From: Beijerinckiaceae bacterium
GTDB lineage: Bacteria; Pseudomonadota; Alphaproteobacteria; Rhizobiales; Beijerinckiaceae
NCBI GenBank assembly: GCA_006514895.1
Contig: VDMG01000153.1
Span: 1 to 33,616 of the forward strand
DNA: 33,616 bases
Direction of reading: 5' to 3'
Position numbers and translations under genes: made by a program
Shown: piece by piece, positions 7,443 to 14,919 of the stretch
Layout of the letters: each line of letters opens with the position of its first letter
Position numbering within the stretch: position 1 is the first letter of the stretch
The notes under the pieces: model-generated
The model's input: the letters and a program-made list of their open reading frames with translations, nothing else
The model's database searches: none
What the model was told of the DNA's origin: nothing

Positions 7443-9198
7443 CTATTGCCCCTCGTGGGCCTTGATGGCTTCCTCGACCTGTTCCTTGACCGCTTGGATG
7501 TTGAAGCTCGCTGGCGCTTGCATCGGAGGAAAATCAATGGCCGTCTTTGCGAGTTCACCCACGTATTTCTGCACGAGGACGAAGCGCCAGAACTCGCGCG
7601 CCATGAAGTCGTTCATATAGCCGCCGCCGAGATTGTTCAGGTTTTCGCTGCGGATGGACGGGGTCCGCTCGAAGGGGTCCTGACGGAGATTGATGATCGG
7701 CGGCATGTCGGTCCGACCTTCTCCCCCGGCCAGCCTTGAGGCTGCTGGAAGAGCTGGAATTTGAAGTCATCGAGGCGCAAAGCGCCGAGATGCGGGCCGC
7801 CGAAGTAAAAGATCTCGTGGCGCGCTGATGGCCATTTGCCCAAAAGGACATCCAATTGATTGTAGCCGTCGAGATGGTTCTTGTATGTCCTGCCCTCGAA
7901 CTCCACGCCGTTCAAAAGCTTGTCTTTGACGTCGAGATCGCCGGCGGCGGCGGCAAGCGTCGGCAACCAATCGAGGCCGGAGAAGATTCCGTTTTCGACA
8001 GACCTTGGCTTGACCTTGCCCGGCCAGCGAATAATGCACGGGACGCGGAAGCCGCCTTCATAGACCGTGCCTTTGGTGGCCCTGAACGGAGTCATGCCGC
8101 CGTCCGGCCAGGTGAACACCTCCGCCCCATTGTCGGTGGTGAAAATGACGATCGTATTGTCGGCCTCGCCGATGTCCTCCAAATGTTTCAGGAGCGCGCC
8201 GACGCTGTCGTCCATTTGCGCCATGCCGGCCTCTTCGAGACTGTAATTGTCCTTCGCATTCATTTCCGCCTGATATTTCGGCGGGAGTTAGGTGAAGACA
8301 TGCATCCGCGTCGTATTGTGCCAGATGAAGAAAGGCTTGCCGGCCTTTTTCGCCTTGTCCATGAAGGCGCTCGAAGATTTGACGAGGACCTCGTCGAAAG
8401 TCTCCATGTCATATTTCGCCTTGCGGCCTTGCTGCCAGCCCTGCATATCCTTCATATTCGGAAAAGGCGCCAGTCCTCCATATTCGGAAAAGGCGCCAGC
8501 GGCCCTTCATCGATGATCTTCTGCTTGCCGACCTTGCCCCAGCGCGGCATTTCGGTCGGGTCATTTACGTCGGACGCGAAAGCATGCACCAGATTACGCG
8601 GCCCGGTCTTATCGAGCCAATCCTGGGGATAATCGTACCAATAGGGGTCCGACATGGCGTCGAGATGGTAGAGGTAGCCGAAGAACTCATCGAAGCCATG
8701 CACGGTCGGCAAGAATTTATTGAGGTCGCCGAGATGGTTCTTGCCGAACTGGCCGGTCGTATAGCCTTGCGACTTCAGCACAGTGGCGAGGGTGACGGCC
8801 TCGTCCGGAATGCCGATATCGGCACCTGCCTGGCCGACGGTGGTGAGACCCGTGCGGATCGGCAGCTCGCCGGTGATGAAATTCGCCCGCCCCGCCGTGC
8901 AGCTCGCCTCGGCGTAATAGTCGGTGAACATCATGCCCTCGTCAGCCAGCTTGTCGAGGTTTGGGGTCTTGCCGGACATGATGCCGCGATGATAGGTGCC
9001 AATGTTGAACCAGCCAACGTCGTCGCCCATGATGACAAGAATATTCGGTTTCTTAGCGGACGCCTGCGCGAGCGCCGCCCCAGAAATTTCCGGCGAGGCC
9101 GCAAAAAGAATCGCGGCGACGACACCACCCAGTACGCTTTGGAAAACTGGGCGTCTCGGCGGATGCGGCAGTAGTGCAGAACCTGCAGGATCGTGCAT
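7443..9198 (-). pseudogene. Arylsulfatase pseudogene (three lesions)
   Basis: The gene is a secreted sulfatase in three pieces (track ORFs 8452-9276, 7637-8263, 7443-7706). The start ATG at 9198 has GGGAGG. It is followed by an N-terminal export segment, the metal-binding PNILVIMGDDVGW, and the modification motif CTAGR, whose Cys would become formylglycine. Lesions in order: a 26-bp tandem duplication (21-bp copies at 8453-8473 and 8479-8499) shifting the frame; an in-frame TAA at 8288-8290 between HVFT and LPPKY; and an apparent 1-bp deletion near 7708-7716. Removing the duplication and adding one base gives 1731 bases, a whole number of codons (576 residues). The remaining sequence is well preserved, so inactivation looks recent. 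Confidence 0.88.
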
Positions 9199-9383
9199 TG
9201 TTGCCTCCCTCAATATGCCGCAGCGCATCAAAATCAACGCCTTGCAACATCCGTAACAAGATGGAGAACATAACACGCGTTTGACAGCTACGCCGATTTT
9301 TTAGGGCGCGGATCAATTTTTTTCTGGAGAATTAGTCGCGAATTTCATTTGGCATGAGCACCGCTGGATTGCGCCAGGTTCGT

Positions 9384-10487
9384 TTAGGCGTGGAGCACGC
9401 CGCGTTCGATCTGGTCTGCCTCGAGCGACTCGAACAGCGCCTTGAAATTGCCTTCGCCAAAACCTTCGTCGCCCTTGCGTTCGATGAACTCGAAAAAGAT
9501 CGGGCCGATCACCGTCTTGGAAAAGATCTGCAACAGGAGCTTTGGCTTGCCCCCTTCGACAACCTCACCATCGATGAGAAGACCGCTCAAACGCAGGGCC
9601 TCCAGCGGTTCGCCATGGCCTGGCAGACGCGCGGCGATCTTGCGGTAATAGGTGTCTGGCGGCGGCGGCATGAAGGCGAGACCCCGCGCCGCCAAGCGCT
9701 TCACGGTGGCGTAGATGTCCTTGCAGCCGCAGGCGATATGCTGGATGCCTTCGCCCTTATATTGGTGCAGAAACTCCTCGATCTGACTTTTGTCGTCGGC
9801 GGATTCGTTCAAGGGAATCCGGATTTTCCCGCAGGGGCTCGCCAAGGCACGCGAATAAAGGCCGGTCATTTTTCCGGCGATGTTGAAATAACGGATTTGC
9901 CGGAAGTTGAAGAGATTTTGATAGAATTGATACCAGCGGTCCATGGCGCCGCGAAACACATTGTTGGTTAGGTGATCGATGTAATCGATGCCGCAACCGT
10001 TTGGCGACGGATCGCGCTCACCTACCCAATCGAATTCGGCGTCATAGGGCGAACCCTTGGCGCCATAAGTGTCGACGAAATAGATCAGGCTGCCGCCGAT
10101 CCCAAGAATCGCGGGCGCGTCGATGGTCTTGGCGCCCATCTCGCCGTTGTAGGCCTGCGTGCCGCGCCCCAGCGCATGCGCAAAGGCGTGCTTGGCATCG
10201 ACAACCCGCCACGCCATCGCTGGCGCGCAAGGGCCATGCGTATCAACGAATCGTCCGCCGAAACTTGAGCGATCGGCGTTGAGGATGTAGCTGACGCCGC
10301 CTTGGCGGTAAAGATCGATGGCGCGGGATTTGTGACGTGCGACAAGCTCGAAACCCATTTGCTCAAACAAAATCTTGAGCAGATTGGGCTCGGCATGGGC
10401 GAATTCCACGAATTCAAAACCATCGGTGCCGGCCGGGTTTTCGGCACTGATTTTGGCGGGCGGCGCATCGTGCGGAAACGGACCCAT
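9384..10487 (-). CDS. hppD: 4-hydroxyphenylpyruvate dioxygenase
   Basis: 367 residues from the ATG at 10487, where AGAGAGGAT gives a good ribosome site; the track ORF to 10760 runs back through the divergent regulator. It converts 4-hydroxyphenylpyruvate to homogentisate with Fe(II) and O2. Two vicinal-oxygen-chelate halves are visible, with iron ligands in DYIDHLTNNV (His), GIQHIACGCKDI (His) and LQIFSKTVIGPIFFEFIER (Glu). Other family blocks are GFEFVEFAHAEP and RFVDTHGPCAPAMAWRV. It is alone on its transcript and divergent from an Lrp/AsnC gene that is the obvious candidate regulator. Its product feeds the hmgA operon about 4 kb away. Confidence 0.95.
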   Translation of the reverse strand: MGPFPHDAPPAKISAENPAGTDGFEFVEFAHAEPNLLKILFEQMGFELVARHKSRAIDLYRQGGVSYILNADRSSFGGRFVDTHGPCAPAMAWRVVDAKHAFAHALGRGTQAYNGEMGAKTIDAPAILGIGGSLIYFVDTYGAKGSPYDAEFDWVGERDPSPNGCGIDYIDHLTNNVFRGAMDRWYQFYQNLFNFRQIRYFNIAGKMTGLYSRALASPCGKIRIPLNESADDKSQIEEFLHQYKGEGIQHIACGCKDIYATVKRLAARGLAFMPPPPDTYYRKIAARLPGHGEPLEALRLSGLLIDGEVVEGGKPKLLLQIFSKTVIGPIFFEFIERKGDEGFGEGNFKALFESLEADQIERGVLHA

Positions 10488-10544
10488 TTTCGCATCCTCT
10501 CTTATTCGACCATCTAAAAATAGCGCGAAATGGGCGAGAGAAGC

Positions 10545-10588
10545 GTGTATAATGAACTGGTTTCCGCATACACATGCACGGATCATGT
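10545..10588. promoter_or_regulatory. Divergent hppD/lrp control region with inverted repeats and a -10 box
   Basis: In the 106-base gap between hppD and the regulator gene are a perfect repeat GTGTAT (10545-10550) / ATACAC (10568-10573) with a 17-base spacer, and a second, ACATG (10572-10576) / CATGT (10584-10588). A consensus -10 hexamer TATAAT (10548-10553) overlaps the first left arm and faces the regulator gene, with no clear -35. This arrangement suits an Lrp-type protein controlling itself and hppD. The binding assignment is inference. Confidence 0.45.
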
Positions 10589-10593
10589 AAGAA

Positions 10594-11091
10594 ATGCCAA
10601 GTTCGCAAGAGATTGACGCACTCGACCAGTTCGACCTCAAGCTCCTTGCCGCGCTCGAGGCAGACGGGGGCCTCACCAATTCCGAGCTTGCCGAAAAGGT
10701 CGGCCTTTCCGCCTCGCAATGTTCCCGCCGCCGGATCAGACTGGAGGAAAGCGGCGTCATCGAAGGCTATTCCGCACGTCTGAACGCTGCGCGGCTGGGA
10801 ATTGGCCTGCTCGCCCTGGTCCAAGTCAGCATGACCCTTCATTCCAAGGAGAATGCGAAAAAGTTCACCGACTTCGTAAACGCTGTCGACGAGATCCAGG
10901 AGGCCTACGCGCTGACGGGGGACGCGGATTATCTCTTAAAAGTGGTGGTGCCGGACTTAAAGGACCTGTCCCGGATCATCAATGATTTGATCCTGCCGCA
11001 TGCAAGCGTATCGCATGTCAAATCCTCGATCGTGTTGACGACGCTCAAGGACAGTCATCGCCTGCCGCTCAGCGCCAGATCCCGCGCGTGA
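10594..11091 (+). CDS. Lrp/AsnC-family transcriptional regulator, probably of tyrosine catabolism
   Basis: 165 residues, the normal family length. An N-terminal helix-turn-helix (about residues 12-60, LDQFDLKLLAALEADGGLTNSELAEKVGLSASQCSRRR) is followed by an RAM/ligand-binding domain (VQVSMTLHSKENAKKFTDFV, EIQEAYALTGDADYLLKVVV). Such proteins form octameric assemblies that sense amino acids or related acids. It is divergent from hppD and convergent with the reductase-phhA operon, so phenylalanine, tyrosine or a keto acid derivative is a plausible effector. The ribosome site is weak (TAAGAA). Its TGA is followed directly by the stop of the convergent reductase gene, together reading TGATCA, leaving no space for a terminator. 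Confidence 0.92.
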   Translation: MPSSQEIDALDQFDLKLLAALEADGGLTNSELAEKVGLSASQCSRRRIRLEESGVIEGYSARLNAARLGIGLLALVQVSMTLHSKENAKKFTDFVNAVDEIQEAYALTGDADYLLKVVVPDLKDLSRIINDLILPHASVSHVKSSIVLTTLKDSHRLPLSARSRA

Positions 11092-11775
11092 TCACGTCCG
11101 TCCGGCAATCAAAAGCTCGGCGCCCGTAATCGCTTTGGCATCGCTGGACAAAAGAAACAAAATGGCTTTGGCGATGTCTTCCGGCTTCACCCAGCGGGAA
11201 AAATCGGCCTTTGGCATATCCGCGCGGTTACGAGGCGTATCGATGATCGTCGGTAAAATCGCATTCACGCGGACACCCGCGTTTTTCTCTTCTTCGGCGA
11301 GGCTTTCAGTCAGCCGCAGCACGCCCGCCTTCGAGGCCGCATAGGCACCCATTCCCGCCCCGGCCTTTTTCGCGGGAGCCGAAGCGACATTGACGATCGC
11401 GCCTTGCGACGCGCGCAAATAGGGCAGGGCTGCCTTGGTTGCCGTAGCGGCGGTCAGGAGATTCATCGCGAATTGGTCAGTCCATCCCGTGAGGTCGCCA
11501 TCGCCGAGGGTTTGCCAGCGAAAGCCGCCCGCGACGTTGGCGAGGCCGTCGATCTTGCCGAAGCGCACGGCCACAGTATCAATGGCTTGCCTGACCGCTG
11601 CGAAATCCGCGAGATCCACCCCGCCAAGCACCAGAAGCCTTTCCTGCTCAGCGATTTTGCTCTTTTGTTCCCGGCCGGGGAGGGCAACATAGGCTCCGGC
11701 CGCGAGCGCCGCTTCCGCGACTGCGTGGCCGAGCACGCCGAAGCCGCCGGTGACAACCACAACCTTGTCCCGCAT
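11092..11775 (-). CDS. Short-chain dehydrogenase, candidate dihydropteridine reductase partner of PhhA
   Basis: 227 residues from the ATG at 11775, with GGGAGG upstream; the longer track ORF runs into phhA. It is a classical-type SDR: nucleotide motif VTGGFGVLG (8-16), NVAGG (80-84), catalytic Ser132, and Tyr145/Lys149 in YAASK. Residues 179-195 read DTPRNRADMPKADFSRW. From memory, human quinoid dihydropteridine reductase shares DTPxNRxxMPxADFSxW and a CVAGGW element at the equivalent of VAGGF. It is 31 bases downstream of phhA, whose tetrahydropterin cofactor needs reductive recycling, so this role is attractive. Many unassigned alphaproteobacterial SDRs carry similar motifs, so the specific function is inference; the SDR fold is certain. 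Confidence 0.85.
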   Translation of the reverse strand: MRDKVVVVTGGFGVLGHAVAEAALAAGAYVALPGREQKSKIAEQERLLVLGGVDLADFAAVRQAIDTVAVRFGKIDGLANVAGGFRWQTLGDGDLTGWTDQFAMNLLTAATATKAALPYLRASQGAIVNVASAPAKKAGAGMGAYAASKAGVLRLTESLAEEEKNAGVRVNAILPTIIDTPRNRADMPKADFSRWVKPEDIAKAILFLLSSDAKAITGAELLIAGRT

Positions 11776-11806
11776 GACGCTCGTCCTCCCAGCTGATTGC
11801 GTGCGG

Positions 11807-12703
11807 CTAAGCGGCACCTTGCCGCAAGCGGCCGCCGCTCCTCGCGTAGTCCTGCGTGCCCCGTGTAAAAACTCTATCGCTTGGTTCGATCGCCGCAATC
11901 GGAATGTCAGGCATCTTCGAGATTTTGGCGTAGAGGGGACCGAAATCCGTCCCGGTCGTGACACCGAGCAAATAGTGCAAAGAGGGAATGACGAAATAGA
12001 CCTGCTGAAAATCGTCGATGCGGTAAAGCGTCCGCATCACCCTTTCCAAATCGAACCCGAGGCGGTTCGGCGAATCGGGGGCAAGCGCGAAAATCGTTTC
12101 CGTTCTCGACGACACAATGCCCGCGCCATAGATCCGCAAGCCCTCGTGCGTTTCCAAGAGCCCAAACTCGACCGTGTACCAATAGAGCCTTGCGAGATTG
12201 TCGAGGCGCCCGAGCGCAAGCGCGCGAACCCCGCCCTTTCCGTAGGCCTGCATGTAATCGGCGAAGATCGGATCGGTCAGCATCGGCACATGGCCGAACA
12301 CATCATGAAAAATGTCCGGCTCCTGCAAATAATCGAGTTCGTCTGCGCCGCGGATGAAATTGGCGGCCGGAAACCGCCGGTTGGCGAGATGTTCGAAAAA
12401 CACCGCATCGGGCACGAGGCCGGGCACCGCCACGATCCGCCACCCCGTGAGGCCCGAGAGCTTTTCGTTCAACTGCCGGAAATCGGGGATGCCTTGGCCG
12501 TGCAGATCCAGCGCGTCGAGCCCATGCAGAAAAGCATCGCAGGCACGTCCCGGCAATATGTCCGCCTGGCGTTCATAGAGCGTCGTCCACGTCCGATGCT
12601 CGGCCTCGCTATAACGCTCGTATCCTTGAGGAATCGTCCAGTCGGGGTCGGCGCCTTTGGGGAGGCCCGTTTGCGGGTGATCCGTTCGCTCAACAACGCC
12701 CAT
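11807..12703 (-). CDS. phhA: Phenylalanine 4-hydroxylase
   Basis: 298 residues from the ATG at 12703, preceded by AAAGGACAAAGGCG. It is the monomeric bacterial aromatic amino acid hydroxylase that converts phenylalanine to tyrosine with O2 and a tetrahydropterin. Iron ligands are His133 and His138 in FHDVFGHVPML and Glu179 in WYTVEFGLL. The pterin/substrate blocks VPGLVPDAVFFEHLANRRFP and FIRGADELDYLQEPD are intact. The N-terminal ACT domain of animal enzymes is absent, as expected. It is the first gene of an operon with the DHPR-like reductase. No pterin-4a-carbinolamine dehydratase gene (phhB), the common partner, is in the window. Confidence 0.95.
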   Translation of the reverse strand: MGVVERTDHPQTGLPKGADPDWTIPQGYERYSEAEHRTWTTLYERQADILPGRACDAFLHGLDALDLHGQGIPDFRQLNEKLSGLTGWRIVAVPGLVPDAVFFEHLANRRFPAANFIRGADELDYLQEPDIFHDVFGHVPMLTDPIFADYMQAYGKGGVRALALGRLDNLARLYWYTVEFGLLETHEGLRIYGAGIVSSRTETIFALAPDSPNRLGFDLERVMRTLYRIDDFQQVYFVIPSLHYLLGVTTGTDFGPLYAKISKMPDIPIAAIEPSDRVFTRGTQDYARSGGRLRQGAA

Positions 12704-12757
12704 CGCCTTTGTCCTTTTGCGGGCTCCCCTTAGAAATATGGCGGCAACAGGCCGATT

Positions 12758-12801
12758 GCCAGTCCCGGCGGTCCGTGCCCGCAAGCTGGTCGCGGACTGG
12801 C
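12758..12801. repeat. Inverted repeat between the dienelactone hydrolase gene and phhA
   Basis: GCCAGTCC (12758-12765) and GGACTGGC (12794-12801) form an 8-bp stem with a 28-base interior. It lies downstream of the dienelactone hydrolase stop and upstream of phhA on the same strand. No U tract follows, so it could be a weak terminator or a regulator site for phhA; the sequence does not decide. Confidence 0.3.
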
Positions 12802-12827
12802 CAAAGCGTCAGCCCAACATCTAAGTG

Positions 12828-13706
12828 TCAGTCCAAAACATTATATTTCTTGAACCAGGCCTGCATTGTCATCCAGGCGTCTTGCGCCGCCTCCGCGCGA
12901 TAGCTTTGCCGGTAATCGGCGAAGAAACCGTGCGGCGCGCCCGGATAGATCTTGAACTTCGCGGTTTTTCCGGCTGACTCTAACCTTTCCTTCATTGCCT
13001 CGACCTGATCGGGCGTAATGCTCGTGTCCTCGGCGCCGTAGAGACCAAGCACCGGTGCCTTGATCTCGGTTGCAAGGTCAAAGGCGTTCTTCGGCATGGC
13101 GATGCTCGGGGGATCCATGAGGGGGCCGTAAAAGGCAACACCCGCCTTGAGGCCGGCGTTATGCGTCGCATAGAGCCACACGGTCCGGCCACCCCGGCAA
13201 AAGCCAATGATCCCAAGCCGGTCCGTATCTCCCCCTTGCGACTTGGCCCAAACGACGGTCGCATCGAGATCGGAAAAAAGCTCGCGGTCTGGCTTGCTGT
13301 TGACCAAAGGCATCAGTTGCGACGGTTCGGTGATCTTAGTGAGATCGCCGAGACGGAAGTAATAATCGGGTGCCACTGCGAAAGCGCCAAGCTTGCCGAG
13401 CCGCCGCGTCACATCCTTGATGTACTCATGCAGGCCGAACACCTCCATGGCGACGAGGATGACCGGCGGCTTTTCCACGCTCTGAGGCTTGGCATAATAG
13501 GCCGGCATTTGGCCGCCGGACACTTTCACTTTTGCCGCGCCGGCGGAAAGTCCATCCGTGCCGGTTTTAATCGCTTGGGCGCGAACGGGGCCGGCTGCAA
13601 GCGTATAGCCCATCGCGGCGGCGGCGGCACTCGTCAGACAATCGCGGCGCGAGACGGCCACCCTGGCCTGCAACTCGTTTTCTTGCATCGATGTTTCGAA
13701 ACCCAT
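12828..13706 (-). CDS. Exported dienelactone hydrolase family protein
   Basis: 292 residues from the ATG at 13706, chosen for its AGGGAGCG ribosome site; the track ORF adds an unsupported N-terminus. A Tat-like signal is visible: twin arginine in SRRDCLTSAAAAAMGYTLAAG, then VRAQA as the likely cleavage site. The alpha/beta-hydrolase domain carries the dienelactone hydrolase triad: Cys in GFCRGGR, Asp in LYGAEDTS and His in GAPHGFF. Family members open lactone rings in chloroaromatic catabolism or hydrolyse other esters. The exported form has no obvious pathway partner here, so the substrate is unknown. It is upstream of phhA on the same strand but separated by 124 bases with an inverted repeat. 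Confidence 0.88.
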   Translation of the reverse strand: MGFETSMQENELQARVAVSRRDCLTSAAAAAMGYTLAAGPVRAQAIKTGTDGLSAGAAKVKVSGGQMPAYYAKPQSVEKPPVILVAMEVFGLHEYIKDVTRRLGKLGAFAVAPDYYFRLGDLTKITEPSQLMPLVNSKPDRELFSDLDATVVWAKSQGGDTDRLGIIGFCRGGRTVWLYATHNAGLKAGVAFYGPLMDPPSIAMPKNAFDLATEIKAPVLGLYGAEDTSITPDQVEAMKERLESAGKTAKFKIYPGAPHGFFADYRQSYRAEAAQDAWMTMQAWFKKYNVLD

Positions 13707-13995
13707 GCGCTCGCTCCCTTGCATCGCGGTCGTGGCCACCGCAATTGTAATTCCCGAATGCTTCATCCGATCCATCCGGTGGATCATTTCGTTTAGCGGT
13801 GCTTCAGTTGATCGCGGACGCAATGGGTGTCAGCGTGCGCGTAACCGATTAAGCCGGATTCATCGGCTGGGCCTCGATGGCGCTGCCCATATCGTCAACG
13901 TCAGCGACCCTTAGATCCCCGCGGCCCGGCAGTATTTCGCTGAACGATTTCAGCTAGCTTTCGCTTCCTGCAAAATCGCCGTTATCTGACTCCGT

Positions 13996-14580
13996 CTAGA
14001 TTTCGGCTTCCGCATAAAGCTCGTGTCGCGGCATCACTCTAGGGTAAGGTCGGGACGCCCAAAGCAGAAAAAGGGACATTCGACGATTTTTAACTAAAGA
14101 ATCGAAAAAGCAATTTTTCATCTCCTCAGGCACCGCAACATCTGAGGAAGATAAATCATTCACAACTCTAGGCATTATTTTCTCGATCCTGACTATTTCC
14201 TTATCGCTATTGATGTGATAAATGCAATAGTTTGCTGATCTAATTAATTCTTCAAGCGCTTTTATTCTCGCTTCTCGAAAGTTTATTATTTTTTCATAAA
14301 GCTGTTCGTTTGTTATCACAAGATAATTATTTAGCACTTCGAATATTATAAATGGACGATATTTCTTTATTGAAACTTTTAGGCCGTGTAATACTTCAAA
14401 CTCTGCACCCTCAACATCAATCTTTATTAACGCCATCGATGAAATTTTCAATCTACAAATTACATCGTCTCCGCGAGCAGCGTATATTTGTATTATTACT
14501 CGGTATATATCATCTAAGAACTCTTCGTGTTTCGATGTTGTTGCTAATAAATTCTGGAGAAAGATACGCCCTATGATCAC
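13996..14580 (-). pseudogene. AT-rich C-terminal part of an FkbM-family methyltransferase
   Basis: 194 codons from a GTG at 14580, immediately preceded by an in-frame stop. The segment ISSMALIKIDVEGAEFEVLHGL followed by YRPFIIFEVL is the characteristic C-terminal half of FkbM methyltransferases, often found in glycan or polyketide loci. The N-terminal SAM-binding glycine motif is missing, so the gene is truncated or frameshifted. In another minus-strand frame just upstream there is an open stretch reading KMQIGDHRAYLSPEF that could be a displaced earlier part. The DNA is strikingly AT-rich against the GC-rich neighbours, which indicates transfer from a low-GC source. An active enzyme is unlikely. 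Confidence 0.65.
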
Positions 14581-14919
14581 CTATCTGCATCTTTCTTATC
14601 AAAAAGATTCTTATGGCTTTTTAAACAAGCTCCATTTTCCTCCTGCTTTTATTAGGCATACATTGCCATGGCTCAGGCGCGGTCGCCGGATGATGATGGC
14701 CATAGTGAGGATGAATTTCCCGTCTTCGGCGGATTTTGGCAACGTCAGTTCCTCCTCAAGGGATTCCCGCACTCCGAAGTTGCCTCAACGCCGTGCTGTG
14801 AGTGTCATTTCCGCCTCGCCACTTCCGCCTCCGGCCCCTAACCCCAGTTAGCCCCCCGGCTCGCGGCAAAAGGCGGCGACCCGGATAGGACCTTACATTA
14901 TTGTTTTCACAGTGAAATA
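14581..14919. other. 339-base gap between the FkbM remnant and glpK
   Basis: No convincing gene. The minus strand has an open stretch of about 57 codons ending at 14611 but without a recognised product or a full-length start, and the plus-strand ORF 14573-14851 lacks support. Base composition changes abruptly near 14660, from AT-rich on the left to GC-rich on the right. A 13-base palindrome TTTCACAGTGAAA (14905-14917) sits just after the glpK stop; it is too short to call as a terminator. Confidence 0.5.

Noticed and set aside
10488-10760. N-terminal extension of HppD in the track ORF
   Set aside because: It overlaps the divergent Lrp gene and promoter; the ATG at 10487 has a good ribosome site and matches the family start.
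14573-14851. Plus-strand ORF of 92 aa and a minus-strand open stretch ending at 14611
   Set aside because: Neither has a recognisable product; the plus ORF ends in low-complexity Pro/Ser and crosses a composition boundary.
14905-14917. TTTCACAGTGAAA palindrome as a second parS or an FNR/CRP site
   Set aside because: It lacks the CACGTG centre of parS and does not match TTGAT-N4-ATCAA; it is short and lies after the glpK stop.
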